Shown in pieces: positions 1-6,878 of a stretch of 19,121 nt of DNA; the first letter of the stretch is position 1; every line of letters begins with the position of its first letter. The DNA is taken from NCBI GenBank assembly GCA_031272375.1, contig JAISTY010000101.1, positions 1-19,121 on the forward strand, given 5' to 3'. The DNA is from Opitutaceae bacterium. GTDB lineage: Bacteria; Verrucomicrobiota; Verrucomicrobiia; Opitutales; Opitutaceae. The notes under the pieces are model-generated. The model saw only the letters and a list, made by a program, of their open reading frames with translations. It made no database searches and was not told where the DNA came from. Position numbers and translations under genes: made by a program.

Positions 1-839
1 TTTTGAAGGACGACAAAGCGCGCGCGCTTCAACCCCCGGTCGGCGGCGCCAAGGTTGTCCACAAGCCGCCGCTGGATGCGGTGCGCCAGGAGGATGTTCC
101 AGTCGTCGTTCAGATTGCCGGGATGCGCGAAGGCGTCGCCCTTCTGCGGCTTGTCGTAGCGCGTCGAACGCTGGTTGCGCGGCGTCATCGAGTAGGTTTC
201 GACGCCGCTGACACCCGCGGAGGCGGTGGCGTTGAAATGGAGGCTGACAAAGAGGTCGGCGCGGACGCGGGACGCCAGCTCCGCGCGGCGTTCGAGGGCG
301 ACGGTGTCGTCGGCGGAGCGCGTGAGGCGGACGCGGTAGCCGAGGGCGGAGAGTTTTTTGGCGACGACGCGGGCGAGGGCGAGGGTCTGCGCCTTCTCCT
401 GGATTTTGAGGGCGGCGTTCAGCGCGCCGGGGTCGGAGCCGCCGTGTCCAGGGTCTATGACGATGAGGCGCGGGCGGACGCCGGGGCGCGGGCTGAGCAG
501 GGGCGCGACGCGCTTTCCGACCTCGCCGCGGCTGACATAGACGGCGCCGTTGCGGAGGAGAACGGGTTCGCCGAGGAAGACGGAAAGCCCGTCGAGTTTG
601 CCCTCGCGCTTGTCCACAACGAGGTCGAAGCGGCGCCCGTTGCCCGCGAGCCGGAGGGTTTTGTTCACGGCGAGCCAGCCGGGTTTCAGACCGAAGCGTT
701 CGACGGCGGCGCCGGCCTCGATGTAGTCAACGCCGTTGAAGCGGACGCCGACGGGGACCGTTTTGACGGCGCCCTTGGGCGGAGGCGTGGCGGCGGGACA
801 AGCCGCCGCCAGCGCGAGAAGGAGGACAAGCCGCCGCAT
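1..839 (-). CDS. N-acetylmuramoyl-L-alanine amidase (Amidase_3), partial at left edge
   Basis: Periplasmic zinc amidase that cleaves the bond between N-acetylmuramic acid and the stem peptide during cell separation and wall turnover. The first 279 codons are present; the 3' end lies outside the window. The ATG at 837-839 starts a signal peptide (MRRLVLLLALAAACPAA); a lipoprotein reading at the Cys is possible but the lipobox is poor. A linker domain of about 120 residues precedes the catalytic domain. The motif IDPGHGGSDPGA carries zinc ligand His132, Glu148 follows in KIQEKAQT, and SLHFNA carries His201. The second catalytic Glu expected near the C-terminus is off the window. The gene starts 24 bases after infC, so the two are probably co-transcribed, and a GGAG nine bases before the ATG is a plausible ribosome binding site. 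Two copies of the dispersed GACAAGCCGC repeat lie inside the signal-peptide codons. Family assignment is firm; the AmiA/B/C subtype is not determined. Confidence 0.9.
   Translation of the reverse strand, partial: MRRLVLLLALAAACPAATPPPKGAVKTVPVGVRFNGVDYIEAGAAVERFGLKPGWLAVNKTLRLAGNGRRFDLVVDKREGKLDGLSVFLGEPVLLRNGAVYVSRGEVGKRVAPLLSPRPGVRPRLIVIDPGHGGSDPGALNAALKIQEKAQTLALARVVAKKLSALGYRVRLTRSADDTVALERRAELASRVRADLFVSLHFNATASAGVSGVETYSMTPRNQRSTRYDKPQKGDAFAHPGNLNDDWNILLAHRIQRRLVDNLGAADRGLKRARFVVLQ
797..837 (+). repeat. Two copies of dispersed motif GACAAGCCGCCGCC
   Basis: A perfect copy at 797-810 and a copy with one final mismatch at 825-837/838. Both lie inside the amidase signal-peptide codons, the second overlapping its start codon. 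On the minus strand they encode AAACP and RRLV. Confidence 0.9.
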
Positions 840-863
840 TTTCGGGACTCCGGCGCGGGGGCG

Positions 864-1538
864 TCACTCGCCGGCGTCGGAGGACGCGGCGGGTTCCGCG
901 GGGTGTCCGTCGGGAGGCGGCGGCTTGTCGCCGGGGGCGGGGGCGAGTCGGCGTTTGCGTTTTCCGGCGGGCAGCGGGGTGAGCATGACGTTGATCTGCT
1001 TGCCCATCAGACGCGGCTGGTTGTCGGGGGCGCCCATGCCGGCCAGCTCCGCGAGCGCCTTGGTCATGATTTCAAAGCCGATTTCGGTGTGCGCCATCTC
1101 GCGGCCGCGGAATTTGACGCGCAATTTCACCTTGCTGCCCTCGTCGAGGAACTCCTCCGCGTGGCGGATTTTGGTGGCGAAGTCGCCGTCGGCGATGCGC
1201 GGGGTGAACTCGATTTCCTTGATGCGCGTGGCGGTGGCCTTGGCGTGGGAGGTGCGTTTCTGCTCCTCGTAGATGTATTTGCCGAAGTCCATGATGCGGC
1301 AGACGGGCGGGGTGGCGTTCGCGGAGATTTCGACGAGGTCGAGGTTGAACTGCCGCGCGAGGGCGAGGGCGCGGCCCGTCGGCAGGATGCCGATCTGCTT
1401 GCCCTCTGGGCTGATGACGCGGATTTCCGGGCAGCGGATGCGGTCGTTGCGGCGGATGTGCGCGTAAGGGTCGGCGTTGCGACGGTGGAAGGGGCGTTTG
1501 CCGGCGTTGCCGGGTCTGGGAGGATAAGGACTGGCCAT
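864..1538 (-). CDS. infC: Translation initiation factor IF-3
   Basis: IF-3 binds the 30S subunit, keeps it apart from 50S and checks start-codon/initiator-tRNA pairing. The protein is 224 aa. The N-domain shows RRNDRIRCPEIRVISPEGKQ, then the family signature DLVEISANATPPVCRIMDFG followed by KYIYEEQKR. The C-domain has KIRHAEEFLDEGSKVKLRVKF, RGREMAHTEIG and the closing LMGKQINVMLTP. I chose the ATG at 1536-1538 (MASPYPPRPG); an ATG further upstream at 1601 would add 21 unconserved residues. No Shine-Dalgarno is seen before the chosen start, and I see no AUU start of the kind known from enterobacterial infC. After the conserved end there is an extra, low-complexity tail of about 35 residues containing GDKPPPPDG, encoded by a perfect copy of the dispersed 14-base repeat at 916-929. 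It probably forms an operon with the amidase downstream; rpmI and rplT, the common partners, are not beside it. Confidence 0.96.
   Translation of the reverse strand: MASPYPPRPGNAGKRPFHRRNADPYAHIRRNDRIRCPEIRVISPEGKQIGILPTGRALALARQFNLDLVEISANATPPVCRIMDFGKYIYEEQKRTSHAKATATRIKEIEFTPRIADGDFATKIRHAEEFLDEGSKVKLRVKFRGREMAHTEIGFEIMTKALAELAGMGAPDNQPRLMGKQINVMLTPLPAGKRKRRLAPAPGDKPPPPDGHPAEPAASSDAGE
916..929 (-). repeat. Dispersed motif GGCGGCGGCTTGTC, perfect copy
   Basis: Reverse-complement perfect copy inside infC, encoding DKPPP in the extra C-terminal tail of IF-3. Confidence 0.9.
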
Positions 1539-1619
1539 CAATAAGGTGGTTTTGCGTGAAACGTCCGCGAATTCCGCGAAGCGCGCGTGGGAAGACAACA
1601 ACGAAGTGCGGCGGGCGGC

Positions 1620-1898
1620 TCACGCCAACGCAAGCGGGGCCACTTGGGCGACGGGGATGTGCGCGATGGTGAGTTCGCGCAGGTCCGGATCCTCGGCAAA
1701 ATGTTCCTCGACGGCGCGGGGTTCCGGTAATGGTTCCCCATCGGCGACAAGGGCGGCCAGATGTTCATGCAAGGCGTCCCGCATCGTTGAAAGTGCCTCG
1801 TCAATCGTCCCGCCGGTCGCAATGCATCCGGGAACATCGGGCGAAAACGCCGAGTAGTTCCGCTTCCCTTGCTCAATTACAATTGTGTAGCTGCTCAT
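1620..1898 (-). CDS. hicB: HicB-family antitoxin
   Basis: Small 92-aa protein of the HicB_lk_antitox family, which neutralises HicA mRNA-interferase toxins. The N-terminal half is typical: YTIVIEQGKRNYSAFSPDVPG, then CIATGGTIDEALSTMRDALH, a partially degraded RNase-H-like fold. The C-terminal region (about residues 55-92) has no clear helix-turn-helix or ribbon-helix-helix DNA-binding module, so autoregulation cannot be inferred from it. AGGTG four bases before the ATG is one of the few convincing ribosome binding sites in the window. Immediately upstream on the same strand, 27 bases away, lies a hicA-like reading frame without a start codon, so this looks like an antitoxin that has lost its working toxin. 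The local DNA is more AT-rich than its neighbours, which fits acquisition by transfer. Confidence 0.85.
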   Translation of the reverse strand: MSSYTIVIEQGKRNYSAFSPDVPGCIATGGTIDEALSTMRDALHEHLAALVADGEPLPEPRAVEEHFAEDPDLRELTIAHIPVAQVAPLALA

Positions 1899-1925
1899 GT
1901 TTCACCTGTTATTCACTGTTAATCA

Positions 1926-2147
1926 TTAGGATAATCCGGCAATTTGTTTTATGCTTTTCCAAGTTTTCGGAGCCAGTTCGGTGTTCTTTCCGTGAAATGC
2001 AATCGTCACCTTGCCCGGTCTGTTTGGATGGATGAATTGTCTGTGGCTTCCGCCTTTCCCCTTGAGAGGCACCCAGCCGATTTCGGGAATCGGATGGCTT
2101 CGCGGGTGTTCCTGCGCGAGCTTTCTGGATGCTTGTTCCGGCTGCTG
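1926..2147 (-). pseudogene. hicA: hicA-like mRNA interferase toxin, apparently decayed (no start, probable frameshift)
   Basis: On the minus strand an open frame of 73 codons runs from just after an in-frame TGA (2148-2150) to TAA at 1926-1928, ending 27 bases before hicB. Its last 50 residues read like HicA: GWVPLKGKGGSHRQFIHP, then RPGKVTIAFHGKNTELAP, then KTWKSIKQIAGLS. This is the usual GSH(R)QF catalytic-His motif, the VTI strand and the final SI.KQAGL helix. The frame has no ATG or TTG and its only GTG is inside the core fold. The expected N-terminal helix of HicA is instead visible in another frame just upstream (TREAIRFPKSAG, about 2075-2112). Joining the two would need restoring four bases at about 2071-2080; loss of one CTGG unit from a tandem CTGGCTGG would give exactly the observed sequence. 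That mechanism is inference. A start codon for the repaired gene is also not evident, so decay may be more extensive. Confidence 0.72.
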
Positions 2148-2244
2148 TCAATTGCATCCCTTCCCCCTTTTTGCCCGCGTGGGCGACATTTCCTTTGAAC
2201 CTCCGGCGGGGTTTGTGTCCCTTGCGCGGTTTCCTTCCCCTCCG

Positions 2245-3576
2245 ATGCGCCGCCTCGCCACAGCCTTTTTTCTGATTTTCACCGTCGCGCTGGCGGCGCA
2301 GGTCATCCCGCCCGCGCAGCCCATCCGCGGCGCCGTCCCCGTTTCGCGCGACAAGCCGCCGCCGCGTCCGCCGTCCGTTGCCCCCGCGCCCGCCGCGTTC
2401 GCGCTGGGCGTGGACGTTCTCCAGGGAAACGGCTTCCGGCAGCTTGCCGGCAAACGCGTCGGGCTGCTCACCCATCCCGCCGGGGTCAACTCCGCCGGGG
2501 TCTCCACGCTCGACCTGCTGCGGCGCGCGCCCGGCGTGACGCTTGTCCGCCTTTTCGCCCCGGAGCACGGCCTCAACAACGAGCATCCGGCCTCCAAAAA
2601 CTTTGGCGACCACACCGACCCGCGCACCGGTCTGCGCGTCCATTCATTGCACGGCAAAAACCGCCGCCCGACCGGGGAGCAGCTCGCCGGCCTGGACGCC
2701 CTCGTCGTTGATCTGCAGGACATCGGCGTCCGCTCCTACACTTACAGCGTGACGCTCCGCAACGCGCTCGAGGCGTGTTTCGCGCACGGCGTCGCGGTGG
2801 TGGTTCTCGACCGCCCCAACCCGCTCGGCGGCCTCAAGGTCTCCGGGCCGCTGCTCGACCGCGAGCTGCGCTCGGGCGTCGGCGCCTTTCGCGTCCCCTA
2901 CGTCCACGGTCTCACGCTGGGCGAGCTGGCGCGCATGGCGCTCGGCGAGCCGGGCTTTCTTGAGATTTCGGAGGCAGCGCGCCGCGCCGCCCGCCTCACG
3001 GTCGTCCCCATGCGGGGTTGGAGGCGTTCGCTGACGTGGCCGGAGCTGCCGCTGACCTACACGCCGACCTCGCCGATGATACGGACGCCCAACGACGCCC
3101 TCGCCTACGCCATGCTCGGGCTGGGGTGCATGGACACCGGCTTCCGCTATGGCGTCCGCGGGGAGCGCCCGTTTTTCAGCCTCACGCACACCAGGGCCGC
3201 GCCCGCGCGCGTCGTCGCCGACCTCAACGCCCTTGGCATCGCGGGGCTGCGTTTCGCGAAGGTCACCGAGCGCAATCCGCGCACGGGCAAAACCCGCGAG
3301 GCCGCCGGCATGGAGATCACGGATTGGGACGCGCTCGATTTGACGGAGGTCGGCTTCCAATTGATGCGGCTCGCCTGCCGCTACAATCCGCCGAACCCCT
3401 TCGCGAAACTCGCGCCGGAAAAGATCCGCTCCTTCAACATCCACGCCGGCAGCGCGGAGTGGTGGGCCGCGCTCGCCCGCGACGGCGCCGCCGCGGATCT
3501 GCCGGCGTTCCTCCGCCAGTGGCGCCGCGACGCCGGGGACTTCCAGTCCCGCTCCCGCGCCTACTGGCTTTACTGA
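2245..3576 (+). CDS. Secreted exo-beta-N-acetylmuramidase, NamZ/DUF1343 family (GH171-like)
   Basis: The family (DUF1343; NamZ/YbbC of Bacillus) removes terminal N-acetylmuramic acid from peptidoglycan fragments, a step in wall recycling. The 443-aa protein starts at the ATG at 2245, chosen because it begins a clean signal peptide (MRRLATAFFLIFTVALAAQ); the longer open frame upstream overlaps the hicA remnant and is not conserved-looking. A proline-rich linker with DKPPPRPP follows. The Rossmann-like N-domain shows GKRVGLLTHPAGVNSAG, LFAPEHGLNNE with the family PEHG (Glu107-His108), VDLQDIGVRSYTYS, VVLDRPNPLGG and PYVHGLTLGELA. The C-terminal domain is divergent: where relatives usually carry an EGTN..S.GRGT..PFE block this one reads MDTGFRYGVRGERPFF. 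No Shine-Dalgarno is seen. It converges with the GH127 gene, 16 bases apart. Export and family are clear; exact substrate is inferred. Confidence 0.9.
   Translation: MRRLATAFFLIFTVALAAQVIPPAQPIRGAVPVSRDKPPPRPPSVAPAPAAFALGVDVLQGNGFRQLAGKRVGLLTHPAGVNSAGVSTLDLLRRAPGVTLVRLFAPEHGLNNEHPASKNFGDHTDPRTGLRVHSLHGKNRRPTGEQLAGLDALVVDLQDIGVRSYTYSVTLRNALEACFAHGVAVVVLDRPNPLGGLKVSGPLLDRELRSGVGAFRVPYVHGLTLGELARMALGEPGFLEISEAARRAARLTVVPMRGWRRSLTWPELPLTYTPTSPMIRTPNDALAYAMLGLGCMDTGFRYGVRGERPFFSLTHTRAAPARVVADLNALGIAGLRFAKVTERNPRTGKTREAAGMEITDWDALDLTEVGFQLMRLACRYNPPNPFAKLAPEKIRSFNIHAGSAEWWAALARDGAAADLPAFLRQWRRDAGDFQSRSRAYWLY
2350..2363 (+). repeat. Dispersed motif GACAAGCCGCCGCC, perfect copy
   Basis: Perfect copy encoding DKPPP in the linker between the NamZ signal peptide and its enzymatic domain. 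Confidence 0.9.
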
Positions 3577-3588
3577 CAAGCCGCCGCC
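3575..3588 (+). repeat. Dispersed motif GACAAGCCGCCGCC, perfect copy at convergent gene ends
   Basis: Perfect copy that overlaps the last two bases of the NamZ stop codon and fills most of the 16-base gap to the GH127 stop. Confidence 0.9.
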
Positions 3589-3592
3589 GCCG

Positions 3593-5629
3593 TCATTTCA
3601 CCTCCGGAAACTGGGAGATGCGGAGGGTCGTGCAGCCGTAGGGAATCAGCGTGATTTCGCGCTCGGGCGGCTTTTTCGCGTAAAGCGGCTGGTTGTGGCG
3701 GGCGGTCCACGGAAGCGGACCGGCGCTTTCGTTGTAGAGTTTCCAGTGCGGGACCTCCCGGGCGCGCGTCCTGATGCGGACGGGCGCGTTCTCCGGGTTC
3801 CAGAAAAAGGGCGCGCGCGCCTTCTCCGCGTCCACCTCGACGGTGAAGCGTCCGGCGGCGGCTTGTTTGCCGCCCTTGACGAGGGCGAAGTTCCACGGGT
3901 CGGGCGAGGTGACCTCGTAATAGGCGTCCCCGAAGCGGGCGCGCTCGTTTTCGGGGAACTCGCGGCGCGTCCATTCCTCGCGCATTTCGAGCGCGTAGAC
4001 GAGCGGGCCGCGCTCCACGGCGACCGAGTTTTCGCGCCAGGTGGAAAGGGTGACGCCCATGGGGAGCGTGAGATGGACAACGTCGCCGTCGCGCCATTCG
4101 CGGCGGATGACGGCGACGCCGCCGGCGGGGGCGGCGGTGACGGGGGAGCCGTTGACGGAGAGGGTGGCGTCCGGGCACCAGCCGGGGACGCGCAGGCGCA
4201 GCGGGAAGGTTGCCGGGGCGGGGTTGTCCGCGAGGGAGACGGCAAAACGGAGGGTGTCTTCCATCGGGTAGCAGGTGTCGGTGGTGATTTTGACGCGGCG
4301 TCCGCCGGCGACGTCGGCGGCGACCTCGGAGGGCGCGTAAAGGAGGGCGGCGAGGCCGCCGTCGGGCGTGGCGTGCCAGAGGCTTTGGGCGAGCTTGGGC
4401 CAGCCCTGGTGCATATTGGAGGCGCAGCAGGGGTAGCCGGAGAGGAGGCCGAAAACGAGGCTGGTGCCGGAGTTGCTGACGTCGAAGTTGCGGACGGCGC
4501 GGGTGACGCGGACCTGGTTGGCCTGCTGGAAGTATTGCTTGAGCGTGAAGTCGTCGGAGATCTGCGCGGGGAGGGCGTTGAAGGCGACGCGCTCGATGTG
4601 GTCGGCGAGGGCGGTGTCGCCGGTGATGGCGAGGAGGGTTTCGAGGGAGAACAGCAGCTCGACGGCGGAGCAGAGTTCGGAGCCTTGCGCGGGGTCGTTG
4701 CCGTGGAGGGCCTCGTCGCCGCCGAACATGCCCTGCGCCTGACCGTTGAAGCGGCGGAGGTCGGCGAGGCCGCGGCGGAGCGCGTCGAGGTATTCGGGCC
4801 GCGGGTCGCGCTGCCAATAGACGCCGGGTTCCTTGAGGCCCTGGGCGAGGTTGACGCAGTGGATCGAGCCGGGGCGCGCGAGGGCGTCGCCGTCGAGGAA
4901 CATCCGGGTGAAGTCGTGGCCCTGCTTGTGGAGGAGGTCGGCGAGTTCGAGGAGGAAGGGTTCGCCGGTGAGGTTGTAGAGCCAGAGGACGGCGGCGAGG
5001 TTGTCGCAGGCGCGGTAGGTCGCCCAGAAGGTCCAGTGGCCGAGCGGCTTTTGGGGCAGGGTGTCCAGTTGATAACGGAAATATTTCGACATGAACGCGG
5101 GGACGCGCGGGTCGCCGGTGGCGGAGTGGTGCTGCATGAGGATTTTCAGGACGACCATGCGGGGCCACCAGTCCTCCGCGTTGTCGCGCTGGAGGCCGGG
5201 TTCGCGCGGGTAATTTTTCCGCGGGCCGAAGGAGCCGTCGTCGCGCTGGCTGGCGAGCGCCCACTCGATCCAGGGGCGGGCCTTGGCGAGGAGCGCCTCG
5301 TCGCCGAGCAGGTGGGCGAGCGGGAGGAGACCGTCTATCCAGTAAGGCCCGCGCTCCCACTGGTCGCCGTCGCCGCCGAGCCAGCCGTTGCGCGGCCCCA
5401 TGACCTGCGGGTAGAGGGCGTCCATGCGGCCCGTGGCGCCGTCGCGCTGGCGCCGGAGCATTTCGAGCAGCCAGCCGCGGGGCTTTATGGCGCCGAGCGG
5501 CAGCTCGACATAGGCCTTGGGCGCGAGCGGGGCGCGGTTGTTGGCCGGCGGCTCGGCGGCAAAACCGCAAAGGGTCATCGCACAGAGGACGCAGAGGGGA
5601 AGGGCGGGCGTGGAGGGTTTCATTCTCAT
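3593..5629 (-). CDS. Exported GH127-family glycosidase (beta-L-arabinofuranosidase-like)
   Basis: Predicted glycoside hydrolase of family 127 (formerly DUF1680), an (alpha/alpha)6 barrel enzyme with a cysteine nucleophile held by zinc. The 678-aa protein begins [18 protein letters not shown], a signal peptide ending near [26 protein letters not shown] is the usual N-terminal block. The key residues are present: [12 protein letters not shown] gives Glu318 and Cys320, and [15 protein letters not shown] gives Cys401-Cys402. This matches the Glu, Cys and CysCys zinc/nucleophile set described for Bifidobacterium HypBA1, with similar spacing. A beta-rich C-terminal half includes [20 protein letters not shown] and [11 protein letters not shown]. 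The ATG at 5627-5629 is chosen; an ATG two codons later is equally possible and no ribosome binding site decides. The substrate is probably a plant or algal glycan, but some relatives (GH146 and others) act on different linkages. The signal-peptide DNA resembles an interspersed repeat. Confidence 0.9.
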   Translation of the reverse strand: MRMKPSTPALPLCVLCAMTLCGFAAEPPANNRAPLAPKAYVELPLGAIKPRGWLLEMLRRQRDGATGRMDALYPQVMGPRNGWLGGDGDQWERGPYWIDGLLPLAHLLGDEALLAKARPWIEWALASQRDDGSFGPRKNYPREPGLQRDNAEDWWPRMVVLKILMQHHSATGDPRVPAFMSKYFRYQLDTLPQKPLGHWTFWATYRACDNLAAVLWLYNLTGEPFLLELADLLHKQGHDFTRMFLDGDALARPGSIHCVNLAQGLKEPGVYWQRDPRPEYLDALRRGLADLRRFNGQAQGMFGGDEALHGNDPAQGSELCSAVELLFSLETLLAITGDTALADHIERVAFNALPAQISDDFTLKQYFQQANQVRVTRAVRNFDVSNSGTSLVFGLLSGYPCCASNMHQGWPKLAQSLWHATPDGGLAALLYAPSEVAADVAGGRRVKITTDTCYPMEDTLRFAVSLADNPAPATFPLRLRVPGWCPDATLSVNGSPVTAAPAGGVAVIRREWRDGDVVHLTLPMGVTLSTWRENSVAVERGPLVYALEMREEWTRREFPENERARFGDAYYEVTSPDPWNFALVKGGKQAAAGRFTVEVDAEKARAPFFWNPENAPVRIRTRAREVPHWKLYNESAGPLPWTARHNQPLYAKKPPEREITLIPYGCTTLRISQFPEVK

Positions 5630-5658
5630 CAACGACTGAACACGAACGGGCGCGAAGG
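5581..5658. repeat. CACAGAGG / CACGAACGGGCGCGAAGG interspersed-type repeat across the GH127 start
   Basis: CACAGAGGACGCAGAGGGGA at 5581-5600 and CACGAACGGGCGCGAAGG at 5641-5658 have the quasi-periodic character of interspersed repeats that recur between genes in many environmental bacterial genomes, and they resemble the elements at 17014-17110 and 18209-18386 of this window. Here the first block lies inside the GH127 signal-peptide codons and the second in its 5' untranslated region. Resemblance was judged by eye. Confidence 0.5.
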
Positions 5659-5772
5659 GCAGGATTTTTTGACACCGGCGGCCGTCCCTCCCGCGCCGGA
5701 AATCCCCCGCGAAGCAAAACTTGTCATTCCCCCGCCGCCGTCCCCACCCTCGCCGTCTCCATTCCAAAGCCT

Positions 5773-6756
5773 ATGAAAACACCCATCCGTGTCGCAGTCA
5801 CCGGAGCCGCCGGCCAAATCGGCTACTCCCTCCTCTTCCGCATCGCCTCCGGCGCCATGTTCGGCCCCGACCAGCCCGTCATCCTCCAGCTCATCGAGGT
5901 CCCCTTTGAAAAGGCCCTCAAGGCCCTCGAGGGCGTCGCCATGGAACTCGACGACTGCGCCTTCCCCCTGCTCAAGGGCATGGTGCTCACCAGCGACCCG
6001 AAGGTCGGCTTCAAGGACGCCAACTGGGCCTTGCTCGTCGGCGCCAAGCCCCGCGGCCCCGGCATGGAGCGCGCGGATCTGTTGAAGGATAACGGCAAAA
6101 TCTTCACCGCGATGGGCGAGATCATTGACACCGTCGCGGCGGACGACGCCCGCGTCGCCGTCGTCGGCAACCCCGCCAACACCAATTGCATGATCGCCGC
6201 GTCGAAGGCGAAACGCCTGCCGCCCGAACGCTTCACCGCCATGGTGCGCCTCGACCAGAACCGCGCCCAGGCCCAGCTCGCGAAAAAGGCCGGGACGGAC
6301 CTCACCGCCGTCAAGGACATCTACATTTACGGCAACCACAGCCCCTCGATGTTCCCCGCGTTCGCGCACGCCACGATCGGCGGCAGGCCGGCGGCGGAGG
6401 TCATCGGCGACGACGCCTGGCTGCGGGACGGCTTTCTCTCGACGGTGGGCAAGCGCGGCGCGGCGATCATCGCGGCGCGCGGCCTGTCCAGCGCGGCCTC
6501 GGCCGCCAACGCCCTCGTGGACCACGTCCGCTCGCTCGTCACCCCCGGCGCGGTGCACTCGGTCGCCGTCAAAAGCAACGGCGCCTACGGCTTCGACCCC
6601 GCGGTCTGGGCCGGCTTGCCCGTCCGCACAACCACTCCGGGCAGCTACGAAATCCTCACCGGCTACGCGATGGACGACTTCGCGAAATCCAAGCTCGCCG
6701 CGACAAACCGGGAGCTTGTCGAGGAACGCTCCTTCGTCGCCGAACTGATCGGATAA
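5773..6756 (+). CDS. mdh: Malate dehydrogenase (NAD-dependent)
   Basis: Cytoplasmic TCA-cycle enzyme that interconverts malate and oxaloacetate. At 327 aa it matches the dimeric, cytosolic-type (type 2) bacterial MDH. The dinucleotide-binding loop is [12 protein letters not shown] (residues 10-21). The substrate loop [15 protein letters not shown] gives Arg94 and Arg100. GNPANTN follows, then the [11 protein letters not shown] block with Asp161 and Arg164. The catalytic His189 lies in [27 protein letters not shown] and a C-terminal [13 protein letters not shown] complete the fold. The ATG at 5773 is the natural start; no Shine-Dalgarno precedes it. It is divergent from the GH127 gene, with 143 bases between them, and ends at a strong hairpin terminator, so it is probably transcribed alone. 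No oddities are seen. Confidence 0.96.
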   Translation: MKTPIRVAVTGAAGQIGYSLLFRIASGAMFGPDQPVILQLIEVPFEKALKALEGVAMELDDCAFPLLKGMVLTSDPKVGFKDANWALLVGAKPRGPGMERADLLKDNGKIFTAMGEIIDTVAADDARVAVVGNPANTNCMIAASKAKRLPPERFTAMVRLDQNRAQAQLAKKAGTDLTAVKDIYIYGNHSPSMFPAFAHATIGGRPAAEVIGDDAWLRDGFLSTVGKRGAAIIAARGLSSAASAANALVDHVRSLVTPGAVHSVAVKSNGAYGFDPAVWAGLPVRTTTPGSYEILTGYAMDDFAKSKLAATNRELVEERSFVAELIG

Positions 6757-6794
6757 GACCACCGGCGCGAACACCCGCCCCCGCCTCCTCTTCC

Positions 6795-6826
6795 AACGGC
6801 GCCCGCGAAACCGGGCGCCGTTTTTT
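6795..6826 (+). terminator. Rho-independent terminator after mdh
   Basis: An 11-base-pair perfect stem, 6795-6805 paired with 6812-6822 (core ACGGCGCCCG / CGGGCGCCGT), closes a six-base loop CGAAAC and runs into six T residues at 6821-6826. It lies 39 bases after the mdh stop codon and 53 bases before the rarA start. Confidence 0.93.
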
Positions 6827-6878
6827 GCCGGGCGCGAAACGCCTTCACTCCAACCCCGTTTTTCGCCGGACTGCCCCC

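Noticed and set aside
3..1544. Long plus-strand open frame of 513 codons opposite the amidase and infC
   Set aside because: It lies antisense to two clearly recognised genes, has the Gly/Arg/Ala/Val-rich composition typical of GC-rich shadow frames, and shows no motif.
1539..1601. Longer infC start at 1601
   Set aside because: The extra 21 residues do not look like IF-3, and the ATG at 1538 gives the normal family length at the N-terminus.
1909..2643. Minus-strand open frame of 244 codons between hicB and namZ
   Set aside because: It overlaps the real namZ gene and reads the hicA remnant in the wrong frame; its translation is a low-complexity Arg/Gly sequence.
5668..5673. TTGACA as a -35 box for mdh
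   Set aside because: No TATAAT-like sequence is found 16-18 bases downstream, so the promoter is not supported.
3695..5776. Long plus-strand open frame of 693 codons opposite GH127
   Set aside because: Shadow of the GH127 gene: low-complexity Gly/Glu/Val sequence, no family features.
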